Shown one piece after another: positions 51,020 through 62,800 of a stretch of 64,000 bases of DNA (position 1 is its first letter; each line of letters begins with the position of its first letter). Origin of the DNA: Zonotrichia leucophrys gambelii (lineage: Eukaryota; Chordata; Aves; Passeriformes; Passerellidae); contig NC_088170.1 of the NCBI RefSeq assembly GCF_028769735.1, forward strand, positions 59,367,585-59,431,584. The letters are read 5' to 3'. The notes below the pieces were generated by a model. It saw only the letters and a program-made list of their open reading frames with translations. It searched no databases and was not told the origin of the DNA. The position numbers and the translations under genes are program-made.

Positions 51020-52902
51020 GTGGTGGCGCCCGCCGCGCTCGGCGCTGCTCGTCCCGGGCGGTCCCGGGGCGTCCCGCGGGGAGGAGGGCGGTGGGGGAGA
51101 GCGGGAGCCCTGGGCGGGTTCGTGTGCCGTGCCCAGGGCAGCCCCGGTGCGGGGCGCCCCTCCCGTTCCGTGCGGGGCCGCGCTCACCTGCCCTGGGCTC
51201 CGGCACCGCCGCCCGCGCCCCGTCCCGGCCCCGGCGCGGCTCCCGCCAGGCGCAGCCGGAGCAGAGGAAATCCCGAGTCCCCGCTCCTCGCCCGGGCCTG
51301 GGCCGCATCCAGAGCCTCACAAGTTGCTGGCGGTCTGTCCCTTTCCCACTTGAGGCATTCGGAGCGCCGAGCGCATCCCGCTCTCCCGGGGCGCCGCGCG
51401 GTGCCGCAGCTGGCGCTGCCACCGGGTCCCCGCCATGTGTCACCGCGGTGTGCACAGTCCGCCCGCCTGTTGCTCCCTTGCAGGGGCCGGGGGCCACAGC
51501 CGGGGGTCAGGCACTCACAGGTAGCTGGGAGATGGAAGGTCGTGCCCAGAATTAATAAAAAAACCTGCTTTTCGTAAGCGGCCAGGCGGAGGAGAGTGAA
51601 CAAGAAAGAATAGGCGAAGTTGAGCACAAAGTAGTGTCTCTGTTTGGGGGCTGTACGGGCAGAGGGGCACAGCCCCGGGCTGAGTGGGGCCTCGCAGGCA
51701 GGTACACTGCTGTGGGAAGCTGCTCTCGGCTGCAGAGTGCCCCTGGAAACCAGCACCGTGCGGTGCAACAGCCGCATCTCCACACCTCTGTGTGGAAAAC
51801 TTCCATGTGGGAAACATCTTTTAATTCATAACGGTGGGAGACTGCTTAAGGCTACATTTGCTAATCCTTCTTCTTTCTTTGTGTCTGTTTGGAGTTTGCA
51901 ATGATACAGAATAGTAACAACTAATTCTGCAGCAGGCAATTGGAATTCAGAGAAAATGACAATGAAGGTTTATTTCAAACACATTGCTCAAAAGCAGATA
52001 CTGTGTGACAGTCCCTGGCGAAAGATGGAATTAAACTTCTGACTTTATTATGTTCCAGCTCAAAATTTAAGTTTCAGGTAAAATATTGAATAGTTGAGTT
52101 ATGTGAAAATTCTAATTGAAATTGTTACTGTAAAGACATAAACCCCAAACACATCAAATACTCATTCTCACACAGTATAAGGCATCCTGCCGTTTTTGTC
52201 TATGTGTAAGCTTTAACAGTACAGTTTTGCCAGATTCATAAGAAACTTTTGATTTTGAAATACTACTGACCTTTCTGAAAACCCACATACGTAAGTTTTA
52301 TGACTTCACCAGATAATTTTTTTCCTTAGAACCTTAGATCTTACTGCCCATAATACACACTCAGGTTAGGTCAATTGCATTAAACCTGCTGAACCACAGA
52401 GGGATGTGCAGAGGGAAAAAAGAATCCGGGATTTCCATTTTGCACTATTTTAAGTGCTGGATTTTTGAAATTGTATTTCAGCCACATCAATGACCGAATC
52501 ACCCCTTTCCTCGCTGCTGCATTTCCCCCCCAAGCCTTCAGCCCGTGTTTGAGCCTTTGCTGGTTCAGGGATAGGGGACTGTGGCAGGCAGGGCTGTCCG
52601 GCTGTCCTGCATAGTGAGGAGCAGGACAGAGCTTGTTTCTCCGGGATGCTCTTCTGCATCTCGCCCTTTGAAAAGGGATTTCGAATTTTGAAGCACCAGC
52701 TTGCGGAGCAGCGCCCCAGCTGCGCGCCAGACCTTTCAGGTGTCCTGTTTTGCGTCTGACCGAGCAAAATGCGGCATCTTTAAATCCACCTCTGCTCCTC
52801 CCGGGATTTCTCCCGGTCCGCTCTCAGGTTTTTGCGGAGCTGCTGCCGCTGCCCCGTCGGGCCCGCCCGGGGAGCATCTCCTGCTCCCGGCATCGCCCCC
52901 GG

Positions 52903-53095
52903 AGCTCTGCTGGAGCCCCGGAGCTGCTGCTGGAGCCCCGGGGCCGCTGCTGGAGCCCCGGAGCTCTGCTGGAGCCCCGGGGCCGCTGCTGGAGCCGCTG
53001 CTGGAGCCCCGGAGCTCTGCTGGAGCCGCTGCTGGAGCCCCGGAGCTCTGCTGGTGCCCCGGAGCGCTGCTGGAGGCGCTGCTGGAGCCCCGGCA
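52903..53095. repeat. GC-rich minisatellite in RELN intron 1
   Basis: About nine to ten imperfect units built on GCTGGAGCCCCGG fill this tract, alternating with GAGCTCT, GCTGCT or GGCCGCT linkers. Unit lengths vary between about 15 and 30 bp. It is open in several frames on both strands (Gly/Ala/Pro/Ser-rich), which is a repeat artefact. Confidence 0.93.
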
Positions 53096-53354
53096 GAGCC
53101 GCGCCCCCGGTGCGCTCCCGTTCTCAGCCGCGCTGCCGGCGCTGCCCCGGTACCCGCGGGGTGATGCCCCGAGCTCTGCGAGCTTCGCGGGGTGCAGCCC
53201 AAACATTCCGGGTGTCTTTAAACCCACCGTGCTCAGCAAGTGTAAAGAAATCGGCCGCGTTCAAAGCATGAACACAGAGGGAAATCCACAAGCCGAACTT
53301 GTAAACTAACTTGTGTACACACTGCAAGGTGCAAGCCAGGCTCCTAATTTGTGT

Positions 53355-53480
53355 CAAACTTGCAACGGTGATTTCTTTCAAATCCGTGCATTGAAAAAAA
53401 ACCTACCCATGCCATACCCAAACTTGCAACGGTGATTTCTTTCAAATCCCTGCATTGATAAAAACCTACCCATGCCAAAC
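53355..53480. repeat. 64-bp tandem duplication
   Basis: The unit starting CAAACTTGCAACGGTGATTT occurs at 53355 and again at 53419, an exact 64-bp period. The copies differ at only a few positions plus small A-run differences, so the duplication looks recent. Confidence 0.9.
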
Positions 53481-55844
53481 CATGCCAAGAAGCACTGTCT
53501 ATTTGCTGTGCACAGTGCAGCAGACGTATTCTTGAGCTAAGCACACTTAATTGCTTAGATATTTTGAAATATGTGAGTATTTTAAAACATTACAATTATC
53601 TACGTTAAATATAGCACAGGAAAAATCAATCCCAGAGTATACAATCTGAAGAAATAATTTGAAGCAACTTGGAATCTTAAATAATACAGTTTAATGATGC
53701 TGAAAAATGCCAATCTGTACTGGTTGAGAATTTATCATTTAAAAATAAAACTTTAAAGGTAGTCTTGCTGGGACACAGAACAAGGTTTTTTGATATGCTG
53801 CACAGAAGCATGGGACAAAGGGAGATTTACATATGTACAGTGAAAACTCACCTGCTCAGAGAGTATTAAAATGCTCTGAATCTTTGCAAGTTCCAGCGAG
53901 GCCCTGCTTCAGTGCCCCTTCATTCTGCAGGAACAGGTGCCAGCAGCATCCAAGAGCACCGAGTTCAAAGAGGAGGGAATTGGATGAAACCATATGCCAA
54001 GGGCTGGATGAGAAAAAATTCTGATTAAAAAAATCAGCCGCCAACTTTCTGCTAATTTGTTTGGACATTTCCTTGGGCACTCAGAGGGGGAGTCAGAGCA
54101 CTGTGCAGCCAGGGGAGCTGTGGCAGGGGCCCTTGGCCCTGTGCCCAAATGTCCCTCTGCTGCCCAGCACCACGGGAGAGGAGCAGCATGTGCTGCACAA
54201 GTCACTTGCCTGGGCAGCACAAGAGCTTCTGCAAGAGGCTTCTCTAGCACCCCAAATCTGGCATTTTATTTCCCTGTGCCTCTGAATTTCATAAGTAAAA
54301 CAAAGGCAATAATATTCCCTAGTTTGCATAGTTAAATTGGATACATTAGGATTTAGCACTTCTCCCCAAATATTTAAAATTACTCCAGATTTGGCCCTAT
54401 TCCTGCAAACAGTAAGTATTTAATCACTGACTGAATAGGACCAGACCCACACTGCATATAAATACACTCTTTTATATAAGAGGACTGACTTGATACATCA
54501 GCAAACAATTTTATTACTTTTGGCAGACTTATATTCCTTGAATTAGCTTATTTCAAATGTAATTAAGTCCTTGAGCTGGCAAGGCACTTATGGGCTTGCT
54601 CAAATGCAAACTGACAAAGTGTGCACTGGTTTAATGTAGGCACCTGCTCAGCCTCCTCTCAGCCAAGGGGTGGCTGCGTGTTCAGGGAGCAGCATCAGGG
54701 CTCGCCTGGCTTGCTTGCAGCTTTCCTGGTAGATAGGGATGATCCTCTTTTGGTTTTTTCCTCTGTAATATGCAGAATAGAAAATAATTTCTTTAAAAAA
54801 AAAATCAAGCCAATACCAGTACAATTTGAAAATTTTTATACAACTCTATTTGGATTTATTTGCAATCTGCAGTTGGTTTTTTTAATCTGTATCAATGTAC
54901 CTTCAGTGCTGAGAGCATGTACCATGATTTACAGGCAGATAAGTACATTGGAACTGCATAAAGAAATAAGGATAAATTTGACTGAACATTGAGTCTTTAC
55001 TGACCTTAATCACAGAAAGCTCAAAATGAACAGTCAGATTTGTAGTGTTTAGAAAATACAAACGGATTATCTTTATACTGTATTTGTTCTTATCCCTTAA
55101 GATTTTTTTTTGCTGTCACTGCAAACAGTTCCTTTTTCCCAAGGTTTCAAATTTAGATCTTTTAAGAAAAACTTTGAACTGTTTTCCCATGATTGATGCT
55201 AAAACTCATCATTCTGCCCTTAAAATAGTTTTCTTTAATGGGACTTGAGTTTCTATTTCACTCTCCATTGTTCCTTTTTTTTCAAGAACAGATTAACCTT
55301 CAGTCCCCAAATGTTATCAGTTTCCATCTATGACTGCTGCTATTCTTAGATATACTGTATATTGTCTAGAATGGTTGCTGTGATAGGTTGTAAAAAAATA
55401 GTTTTCAACTATTTTAAGTGGTATTTGTACACTCTTTCAGCACTCATAAAAAGTTGTTTAAAGTCTGTCCAATTCCACCTTTGTAACTAACCTCTGTATT
55501 TTAGAAATACAGATTGTGACTTAGTACCTAATTTCATTAGGATCACTTACATTTCTGATGGACATTTTCGTTGTAAATTCTTGTTGTTCAGATCATTGTT
55601 GAATAAAAACATGTTTGAGTTTGACATGAAGGAAGGGAAGGAAAAGAAAGACTGGAATTTTTGTAGTGATGGTGCTTGAGGTCTAATCAGGGTGGTAAGT
55701 GAGTGACAGAAACCCAGGCATGGATACTTTCTGTACCAGTTCTGCTGAAGTGTAGGAAGCTTTTAGTGAATCAGTAGAAGTGAATAATGCACAGGAAGTG
55801 ATGTTAATGCCGTGGTAAGAGAAGAGCAAATTTGTGTCTCTGTT

Positions 55845-55896
55845 TTCCAGCATCAGCCCAAGAACCGGAACTTTTCCAACATCAGCCCAAGAACCA
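55845..55896. repeat. 29-bp tandem duplication
   Basis: TTTCCAGCATCAGCCCAAGA and TTTCCAACATCAGCCCAAGA occur 29 bp apart, each followed by ACC. It is a small slippage duplication in RELN intron 1. Confidence 0.75.
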
Positions 55897-57358
55897 AGAA
55901 CTCAGCTTCTTGAGTCTTTTGCAGGCTATTCCCTCAAAACCTTTCATCTCACCCACTTACACCCTCCTCTGATCTCTGGAAGAATGGAGACTTCCATCAG
56001 TGTCTGTTTAAAATTAAAGTGTGGAAAAGTTTTTGCTCATGAGAGTCCAGTTATCTCCAGGGATTATTTTAGAACTCTTCTCTTAAGGACCCTTACATTA
56101 AAAACCCGAGTCTGGCAATAGGTAGCAATGGAGAGGGAGTTATTAGCAATGGGGAAGACCCTTGATCTTCCAGTCTTTCCTTTCCTCTGAAGTCCCTAGC
56201 AATATCTTTCTTACAGCTGCACAAGGGTTTCATAGCACATAAAAATTTCACCTTGGGTCAGCATTTGCTAAAAATGCCTTCACCCAGCAGAGCCTCCAGA
56301 GTACACCCTGACTCTGCTCTGCTGTATTTAGGATTTTCTTGCATAAAGTGAGCTTTGCAAAGTGAAGGCTGATTATGAGTACTGTGGACTGTTTGAATTT
56401 CTCAGATCTGAGCCTTACTTAGGATGCTGTTGAGGCAATATGAGTTTCTAGGTCTTGATGTTGACCAGTGCATTGTCTATATTTCTGAAGCTCTTGTCTG
56501 GCCCCAAGGTTCATGTGGTGTGTGTTTGCAAATTTTAGAGTTGTGATTTTAGGACCTCGTGACCAGAAACTGATGAACAGTGCCAACGTTAAAAGAGAAA
56601 GGTAGACAAGTTTGCAGTTGACAGCCTCTTACAGACTGTGTTTTGCTAGGGAAGATGTTAAATTTCAACGGTTTTGGCTGTCATCACTAATTTGTGGGCA
56701 TCATAAGCACCAGCAGATGGCCCAGCCAAAGATGAAGTCAGGCAGGGATTGATGAAAGGAGGTAGAAGGTCCACAAAGGCCTAAATGAGCCTTTCTTGCA
56801 AATTTGCAGAGGAGATGTAATCTCCAGTTAAATCCTTTCTCCCCTCATCAGGGGGCTGCTCCCCCCTGCAAAGGAGCCTTGATTGCCCCAAATAACAGAA
56901 ATCAAAGCCAGCATGGCGTGCTGGCCTGACCCACATTTGTGAGGTGACATCTGACTGTGGGACAGACAGGGCATTGTTGGTATTGTGGGTCCGTGTGGGG
57001 CAGACTGGGCTGGGCTGGAGACAAGAAAAAATGATCTCTGCCTCAGCAAATTCACTGTCCTGAGCATGGGGCTGCTGGGGGCCTGGCATCTGTGAGTGAA
57101 CCTTTCTTATGGCATTCACCCAGCACTGGAGTCAAGGAATAAAGGAAACCTGTAAATGGCTAAAGAGTGCAAAAATACTGTTTCAGTGAGAGTGTTGCAT
57201 ATATTTGCTGATTTTTGTGTCCAGAGATATTTTCTAATATGTATAATTTATCTGTAGAATTCATTGCCAAAATCTGTCCATGTAAACTGCTTTTAAGTAG
57301 AAATTTCTAGCAGGTATTTTTCTTATAAATAATTAATATTTGTAATTACGTATAAATA

Positions 57359-57360
57359 GG

Positions 57361-57393
<33 letters not shown>

Positions 57394-57478
57394 TGTGCAT
57401 AATAATATAATTATATATATGTATATAATATTGTGTATATATAACATATACACAATATTATAGTGTATATATATAACA
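57359..57478. repeat. TA/TG microsatellite with AT-rich palindrome
   Basis: A (TA)n run of about 18 bp leads into a (TG)n run of about 17 bp, then AT-rich sequence. Within the latter, 57424-57439 and 57447-57462 are perfect 16-bp inverted repeats around a 7-nt loop, so the DNA could extrude a cruciform. Confidence 0.9.
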
Positions 57479-57506
57479 AGAGATATACCTTCAAGACCAA
57501 AGGTGA

Positions 57507-57965
57507 CCAGTTGCATCAACACAGCTATTATCAGATTGAAAATCATACTTCAACCAGTCAATGTGCAAATACTGTAGTATTGCACCATCATAAAAAGCTA
57601 TAGAATTTCAAAAGAAGTGGTCTCCAAAATCCAGATCAAGGCAATAATAGGGAAAATGAGACATGATGTCAGCAAACCAAAATGATTTATAAGTTCGTAC
57701 TTGGGCATGGTGGTGTGTAGGACATTTCTCCATTTCCCACACTGATTATTCCACCAAACATTTGTTAGTTCTTTAGGTAGAACAGGGCGAGACTGTCAGG
57801 CTGTGTCATGTCTCATTTTCCCTATTATTGCCTTGATCTAGATTTTGGAGACCACTTCTTTTGAAATTCTATAGCTTTTCATGATGGTGCAATACTACAG
57901 TATTTGCATATTGACTGGTTGAAGTATGATTTTCAATCTGATAATAGCTGTGGTGATGCAGCTGG
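57507..57965. repeat. Large inverted repeat: two 160-bp arms, 97% identical
   Basis: The left arm is 57507-57666 and the right arm 57806-57965. They are reverse complements over 160 bp with no gap and five mismatches. The mismatches sit at left positions 57511, 57519, 57563, 57592 and 57632; four of the five are transitions. The spacer is 139 bp (57667-57805) and shows no self-complementarity that I noticed. As RNA, two mismatches would be G-U pairs, so intron transcripts could form a nearly perfect 160-bp duplex. No target-site duplication or transposase remnant was seen. It could be an inverted duplication, a foldback (MITE-like) element or an assembly artefact. Confidence 0.97.
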
Positions 57966-60289
57966 GATGGATTCAGATGCAACCTTTATTTGCATTGTGT
58001 GTCTCATGCCCTACAGCTGTGGTTTAGATTTGCCATGAGTGTTTGCTGCGTGGAGAGGGAAGGAAATGGCACTGTCTTACCTCTGAGAATAAGCAACCTT
58101 TCATAGCAGCCCTTGTTATGAGAATTTCAATGGTCTCTGATGAAAGGTTCAGTCTTTCTAACATGCTTCCTTTCTTTGTCTTAACATTTCCTGCCTTTTC
58201 ATTGGGCATGAAAGGTGCACAGAGTGCAACGTGTCTGGAATGTTTGTGTAATTCCCACCTTTTTTTCCCCCACCAGCTGGGACTCACCTCTGGGATAAAC
58301 ATAGGACAAGCCCTGAAAGTGCAATCTTTGACATCTGTCAGAGCTCACTAGCAGGCTCCATGGGGAAAGACCTTCCTAGGCTGTCGAGATGATGCCTTCT
58401 TGTTAGGCTGGTAGTCTTCCTCCATTCCTTCCCTTAGGTCAGTCCTGGAAACTGGAACCCATGGCATGTGTCACTCAATTCCTGCTGGGCTCTGCCAGTG
58501 GACAGTGGCATCAGGGAGACAGAGATCTGTCAGGTCCATGCCCATGGGACCTTCTCCAGGTCCCTTCAGTGCTCAGATGTGTCCCACAGCTTCACATTTT
58601 ACTCTTCTCCTAAAAGGAGAAGGGTCAAGGAAGTGGGTTTTTTTGAAGACTTTGTTTTGTTTTAATGTGTCTCTCACTAAAACTTTGCCTTAAATAAGAC
58701 CATGCTGGAGGTGTGTATACCCTCATGGAGAGGAGTACTGGGGTTTGTGGGGGCTTTAGGGTTTGTACCTGTTTATTCTAGCCCAGGATCAGGGATTTCT
58801 CTGTCCTTCTGCAGCTGGAGAGGTCCTGGCTGGGGCTGGAGATGGCACCCAGTGCCAGGCACAGAACCACAGGATCCTGGCCACTGTCTCCTGCAGCCAT
58901 CTGGAGTGGCTGCTGCCTCTGTGGCACCAGTGTTTCCTGGGCAGCTGGGCGCAGCTCAGCTCCAGGCTGAGGCACTGTGGCCTTGGTCTGTGTCTCACCA
59001 AGCTCACCTGCGTCACTCTGGGCTCCCTGCCCTGTGGTTGTTGGCTCCTCATCCTCACCCTGCTGCTGTCAGCACAGCTTTCTGTTTGGGCATGCTGTGT
59101 GCTGATGTGATTTCTGCTGGTTAAGATCTCCCCAAGGCTCCTCTCTGTCCACCTGAGGGGGATCCTTGGTCTTCCCAGGGATCAGGACACCACTGACTGC
59201 TACCTTGTAGTGCTTGCTCATGACCTATTGTGAACAATGTCTTTTATGTGAGCATCTCAGTCAAGAAAGCAGGATGTGTCCTGGGGGACTGGGCATGAGT
59301 GATTTGTGAAAGTTGCTGGAGAGCAGGAAGGGATTTCAGGCAGTTTCCCAAAGGCTTTTATACCAAATTGAAGATTGTTACAGCCTTTATAACATCCCTC
59401 TTGCCATATTTTTCCATCCTGGGAACTAAACAGAAGTGGCTGTTCCCTGCTCCTCTCTAGCACTTTGATATTAATTCTGGTTGTGAGAGTTTCACAAGCA
59501 TCTCCTTGGGAAAGGAAATCAGTGGCACTTTTCTAGACTGTGTCTCTTGAAGTTCAACCTGCAGGAGCCCTGAGTGACAGCAGACAAGGAATCCATCTCC
59601 CTTCAGGTGCAAGCTTTACCTTGCACTATCCTGTCTTACATCCCGCCCCTCCTCACTTTCTTTCAAACTTCTACATTGACCTTCCGAAAATTTTGTGTGC
59701 TGTGCAAGTGCTTCAGCGCATGCCCAAGGTCTGTCCTGTTCCCTGTGTTCTGGGGTGACAAACATCAGACCCTCTGAGGGGATGCCTTGCTCCTCTGCCA
59801 GGAGGGAGGTGGTGTGCCTGCCTGCGACAGCCTGTCCCCAGCTCCTTGCTGAAGGTGCCAGCAGGGGAGCATCAGATGGATGGTGGTGCTGCCTTCACCC
59901 CCATCACCTCCTCCCCTCCTCCTTGCTGCCTACTCAGAGGGAGCAGCTCCAAGGCACAGTGCTGAGTATTTGACTGAGATGCCCAGAGTAAAATTTTATT
60001 TAGTTTTGCTAGATAGGAAGCTTTATTAGTAAGATCAGCCTTCTGGGTGTTGGGGTTTTCTGGTGTTGGACACATTTGTGAGGCCAGGTGTGAAACTATT
60101 GCTGTGTCTCTCCTGGAGCAGAAGCCTTGGGGTGTGCAGCCATGCAGGGTGGTTGCTGGTTTCTCTCCTTGCTTTTGCAAGGTACAGCAGAGGGGGACCT
60201 GGAGTGCCCTTGGTCTTCTGCAGCAGGGTGAGCATTTTAATCATCAGAGATGGGGCTGCAGGTCTCTGTGTGTTTCCCAGAATGGCTTC

Positions 60290-60340
60290 TACTCACACCT
60301 ATGGGTTTGTGACTGCCCACATATGGGTTTGTGACTGCCT
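60290..60340. repeat. Short tandem duplication (about 24 bp)
   Basis: TATGGGTTTGTGACTGCC is repeated about 24 bp apart, with a C-rich linker (CACA) between. It is a minor intron repeat. Confidence 0.7.
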
Positions 60341-62109
60341 GTGAGCACAGGAGACAGGACTGTGCTCACTGGCCTGAGGAACTGAGCTATAACCCACACT
60401 GAGGTGAAATGCTAAGAGCTCTTGCACCATGCTTAGCAAAATTCTGATTGCCTCAGATTAGACACTTATTTATTCCTCCCCATGTCTGCTTGAAGGGTAG
60501 ATTGTAAATAAACAGATATGACCCAAGAGAGCTGAGGCTGGAAAAGGGTCTGCCTGCCAGCCCTGGCTCCAGCTGTATCTGTGTCTCCTACTGTCCCCTT
60601 CGCCATTCCTTGCTGCCATGGATGGCTGGATGCTGGCACCTATCCCACGTCCCCTTCCAGAGCCTGGCTGCCATGTGGCTGTACACTGAGTGGTCCAGCT
60701 GGTGAAAAGCACACAGAATAAGGGACCTCACTGTTTCCCTCTTTCCATCTCTCCTGTGTAATTTTTGAGAGTGCAGTTAGATAATCAAAAGTTGGCAAAG
60801 AAAAAAACTCTATACAGGGAAATCCATCAAGCAAGCTCCCTTTCATACACAGGCAGCATGAAGCAAATGATGCTTTCCCCTCCTCCTGCTGCATCCCATC
60901 TGCAGGCAGCTCCTGCCTCATCTTGGATTGGAAGAAATTTTCATATTGGTTATCTACAAGTGGCATATTTAAGTTGCTCCTTGGGAATGTATGGGGGAAT
61001 AGTGAAAGTTTACTCTGTCTGTGTGCATGTGATGGTGAAGAGAAGGGAAGTAAATGGGAAAAGAGAAAGCACAAAACACTCTCTGCCCAGAAGGCTTGAA
61101 ATCTGGGAATATGTTTTTCTCTATGGCTGAGAGGTAGTTTGTGGTCATATCATTCCACAATTCTGGTAGAAGATTCATAAATGAGATAGCCAGGATGCAG
61201 AAAACCAGCTTTCCTGGGCAGGAGGCCTGTGTTCTGGCAGGGAAGTACTCCATGGAAGAGCTGCGTGTTCCCGTGTGGATCCTGCATGGGGGAGCTCTTC
61301 CTGTGCTAGAAATGTAAGTGATGGGAGGGTGATGAGCCTTTTTAACATCTGAAAACAGCAGTGTGACCCTCTGTGGCCTCTCTTCACGTCAGGCCCTGGG
61401 ATGTGAGAAGTCATTCATCACATCATGGGGCTTGGCAAGGTCTCTGCCTTTGCCTTCCACTGTTCCCACTGCTCTCAGGACAATACAATGCATAGGAAAG
61501 AACGAGAAATATAGATAATATTTATCTTTCTGGCTAAACAAGTTGTGGTTTCCAGCACACAATAACCTTCCAGTGTTCCTGTCTCACAGGGGAAATGCAT
61601 TGCTAGAAAAAAACAACACTCTTTCCAGAATTAGACACATTCATCTGGACATTGGATGAAATTATTATTATAGCAAGAACTGCAGAGAGAAACAAAACAG
61701 CCCAACTGGCAAAGGCAAAGATCGTGGTTTAACAAACTGTAGTCCAGCCTTGCTGTGCAGCACTTTGTGGGTATGCCAGGTGTCAAAATCAAAGAATCAG
61801 TATTTAAAAGTGCTTAAATAAAAAATTAGTTCCTAGATGTTTGGAAAAAAGAATCCCTGGCTGAAGTTCAGTGTTAAAAATTTTTTTACAGCAATTCTTC
61901 TGACTCTGGCCCAAAACAAGTGTAGTCTTCAGAACCTCATTCAGATGACTACAAAGATCAAAAACTTCTGGCAAATATTTTCATGCTTTCTAAGTATTAT
62001 AGTTCATCTGCTGATGGCTGATACCCTGTCACATAGTTTTTCAAATTGATACTCCTCTTGCATGAGGAATTCCAAGCACAAACAGGCTGGGTGGAGAATG
62101 GATTGGGAG

Positions 62110-62800
62110 CAGCCCTGAGGAGAAGGACTGGATGGATGAGAAGCTGGATGTGAGCTGGCCATGAGTGCTCACAGCCCAGAAGGCCAGCCATGCCCTGGGC
62201 TGCATCCAAAGCAGCGTGGGCAGCAGGGAGAGGGAGGCGGTTCTGCCCCTCTGCTCACCCTCACAAGATCCAGAACCCGGAGTTCTCTATCCACATCTGG
62301 GGTTCACAACACAGGAAGGACTTGGACCTGTTGCTGTGAGTCCAGAGAAGGTCCATGGAGATGATGAGGGGATTGAAGCACCTCTCCTGGGAACCCAGGC
62401 TGAGAAAAAGGGGGCTGTTCAGCCCAGGAAAGATAAGGCTCTGAGGAGACCTTAGAGCAGCTTTCTGGTGACCAAAGATGCCCAACAAGAGAGCTGGAGA
62501 GGGATTTTTACAAGGGCATGTAGTGACAGGAGAAGGTGGAATGGCTTCAAACTGAGAGTGCAGGTTTAGATTAGAAATAATTAGAAGGTTTAGATTAAGT
62601 AATTCTTTGCTGTGAGGGTGGTGAAACACCAGAACAGGTTGTCCATGGAAGTTGTGGATGTCCCATCCCTAGAAGCATTCAAGGCTGGGTTGGATGGGGC
62701 TTTGAGCAGTCTGGTCTAGTGGAAGATGCCCAGGCAGGGGGATTGAAACCAGATGATATGTAAGGTCCCTTCCAAGCAAAACTATTCTATGATTCTCTGA
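62110..62800 (+). mobile_element. CR1 LINE 3' end, about 690 bp
   Basis: This is the longest CR1 copy in the window, in + orientation. It holds, in order, the blocks 'GGAGGCGGTTCTGCCCCTCT', 'GAGAAGGTCCATGGAGATGA', 'CTGTTCAGCCCAGGAAAG', 'TGTGGATGTCCCATCCCTAG' and 'GGTTGGATGGGGCTTTGAGC'. It ends with the typical CR1 terminal repeat ATTCTATGATTCT at 62784-62796. The copy is 5'-truncated and carries only the C-terminal edge of the ORF2 region and the 3' UTR, with no intact frame. Confidence 0.95.

Larger units (their letters stand above)
50376..51500 (+). promoter_or_regulatory. RELN: RELN CpG island / promoter region
   Basis: The region is extremely GC-rich with very frequent CpG. It spans the sequence upstream of RELN exon 1, the exon itself and the start of intron 1. 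GC boxes cluster about 70-100 bp before the ATG. An isolated A/T-rich motif (GGAAATAAATTATTCC) lies at 50531-50546, about 240 bp upstream of the ATG. Mammalian RELN also starts in a CpG island (established knowledge). The transcription start cannot be fixed from sequence alone. Confidence 0.85.

Noticed and set aside
49719..51497. 592-codon open frame on the minus strand across the RELN promoter and exon 1
   Set aside because: It is Pro/Leu/Cys/Ala-rich low-complexity sequence created by the stop-free complement of the CAGGGG minisatellite and the CpG island. It has no recognisable domain and lies antisense to RELN exon 1.
52701..53309. Ala/Gly/Pro/Ser-rich frames on both strands in RELN intron 1
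   Set aside because: They are produced by the GGAGCCCCGG minisatellite; overlapping frames on both strands show the same bias.
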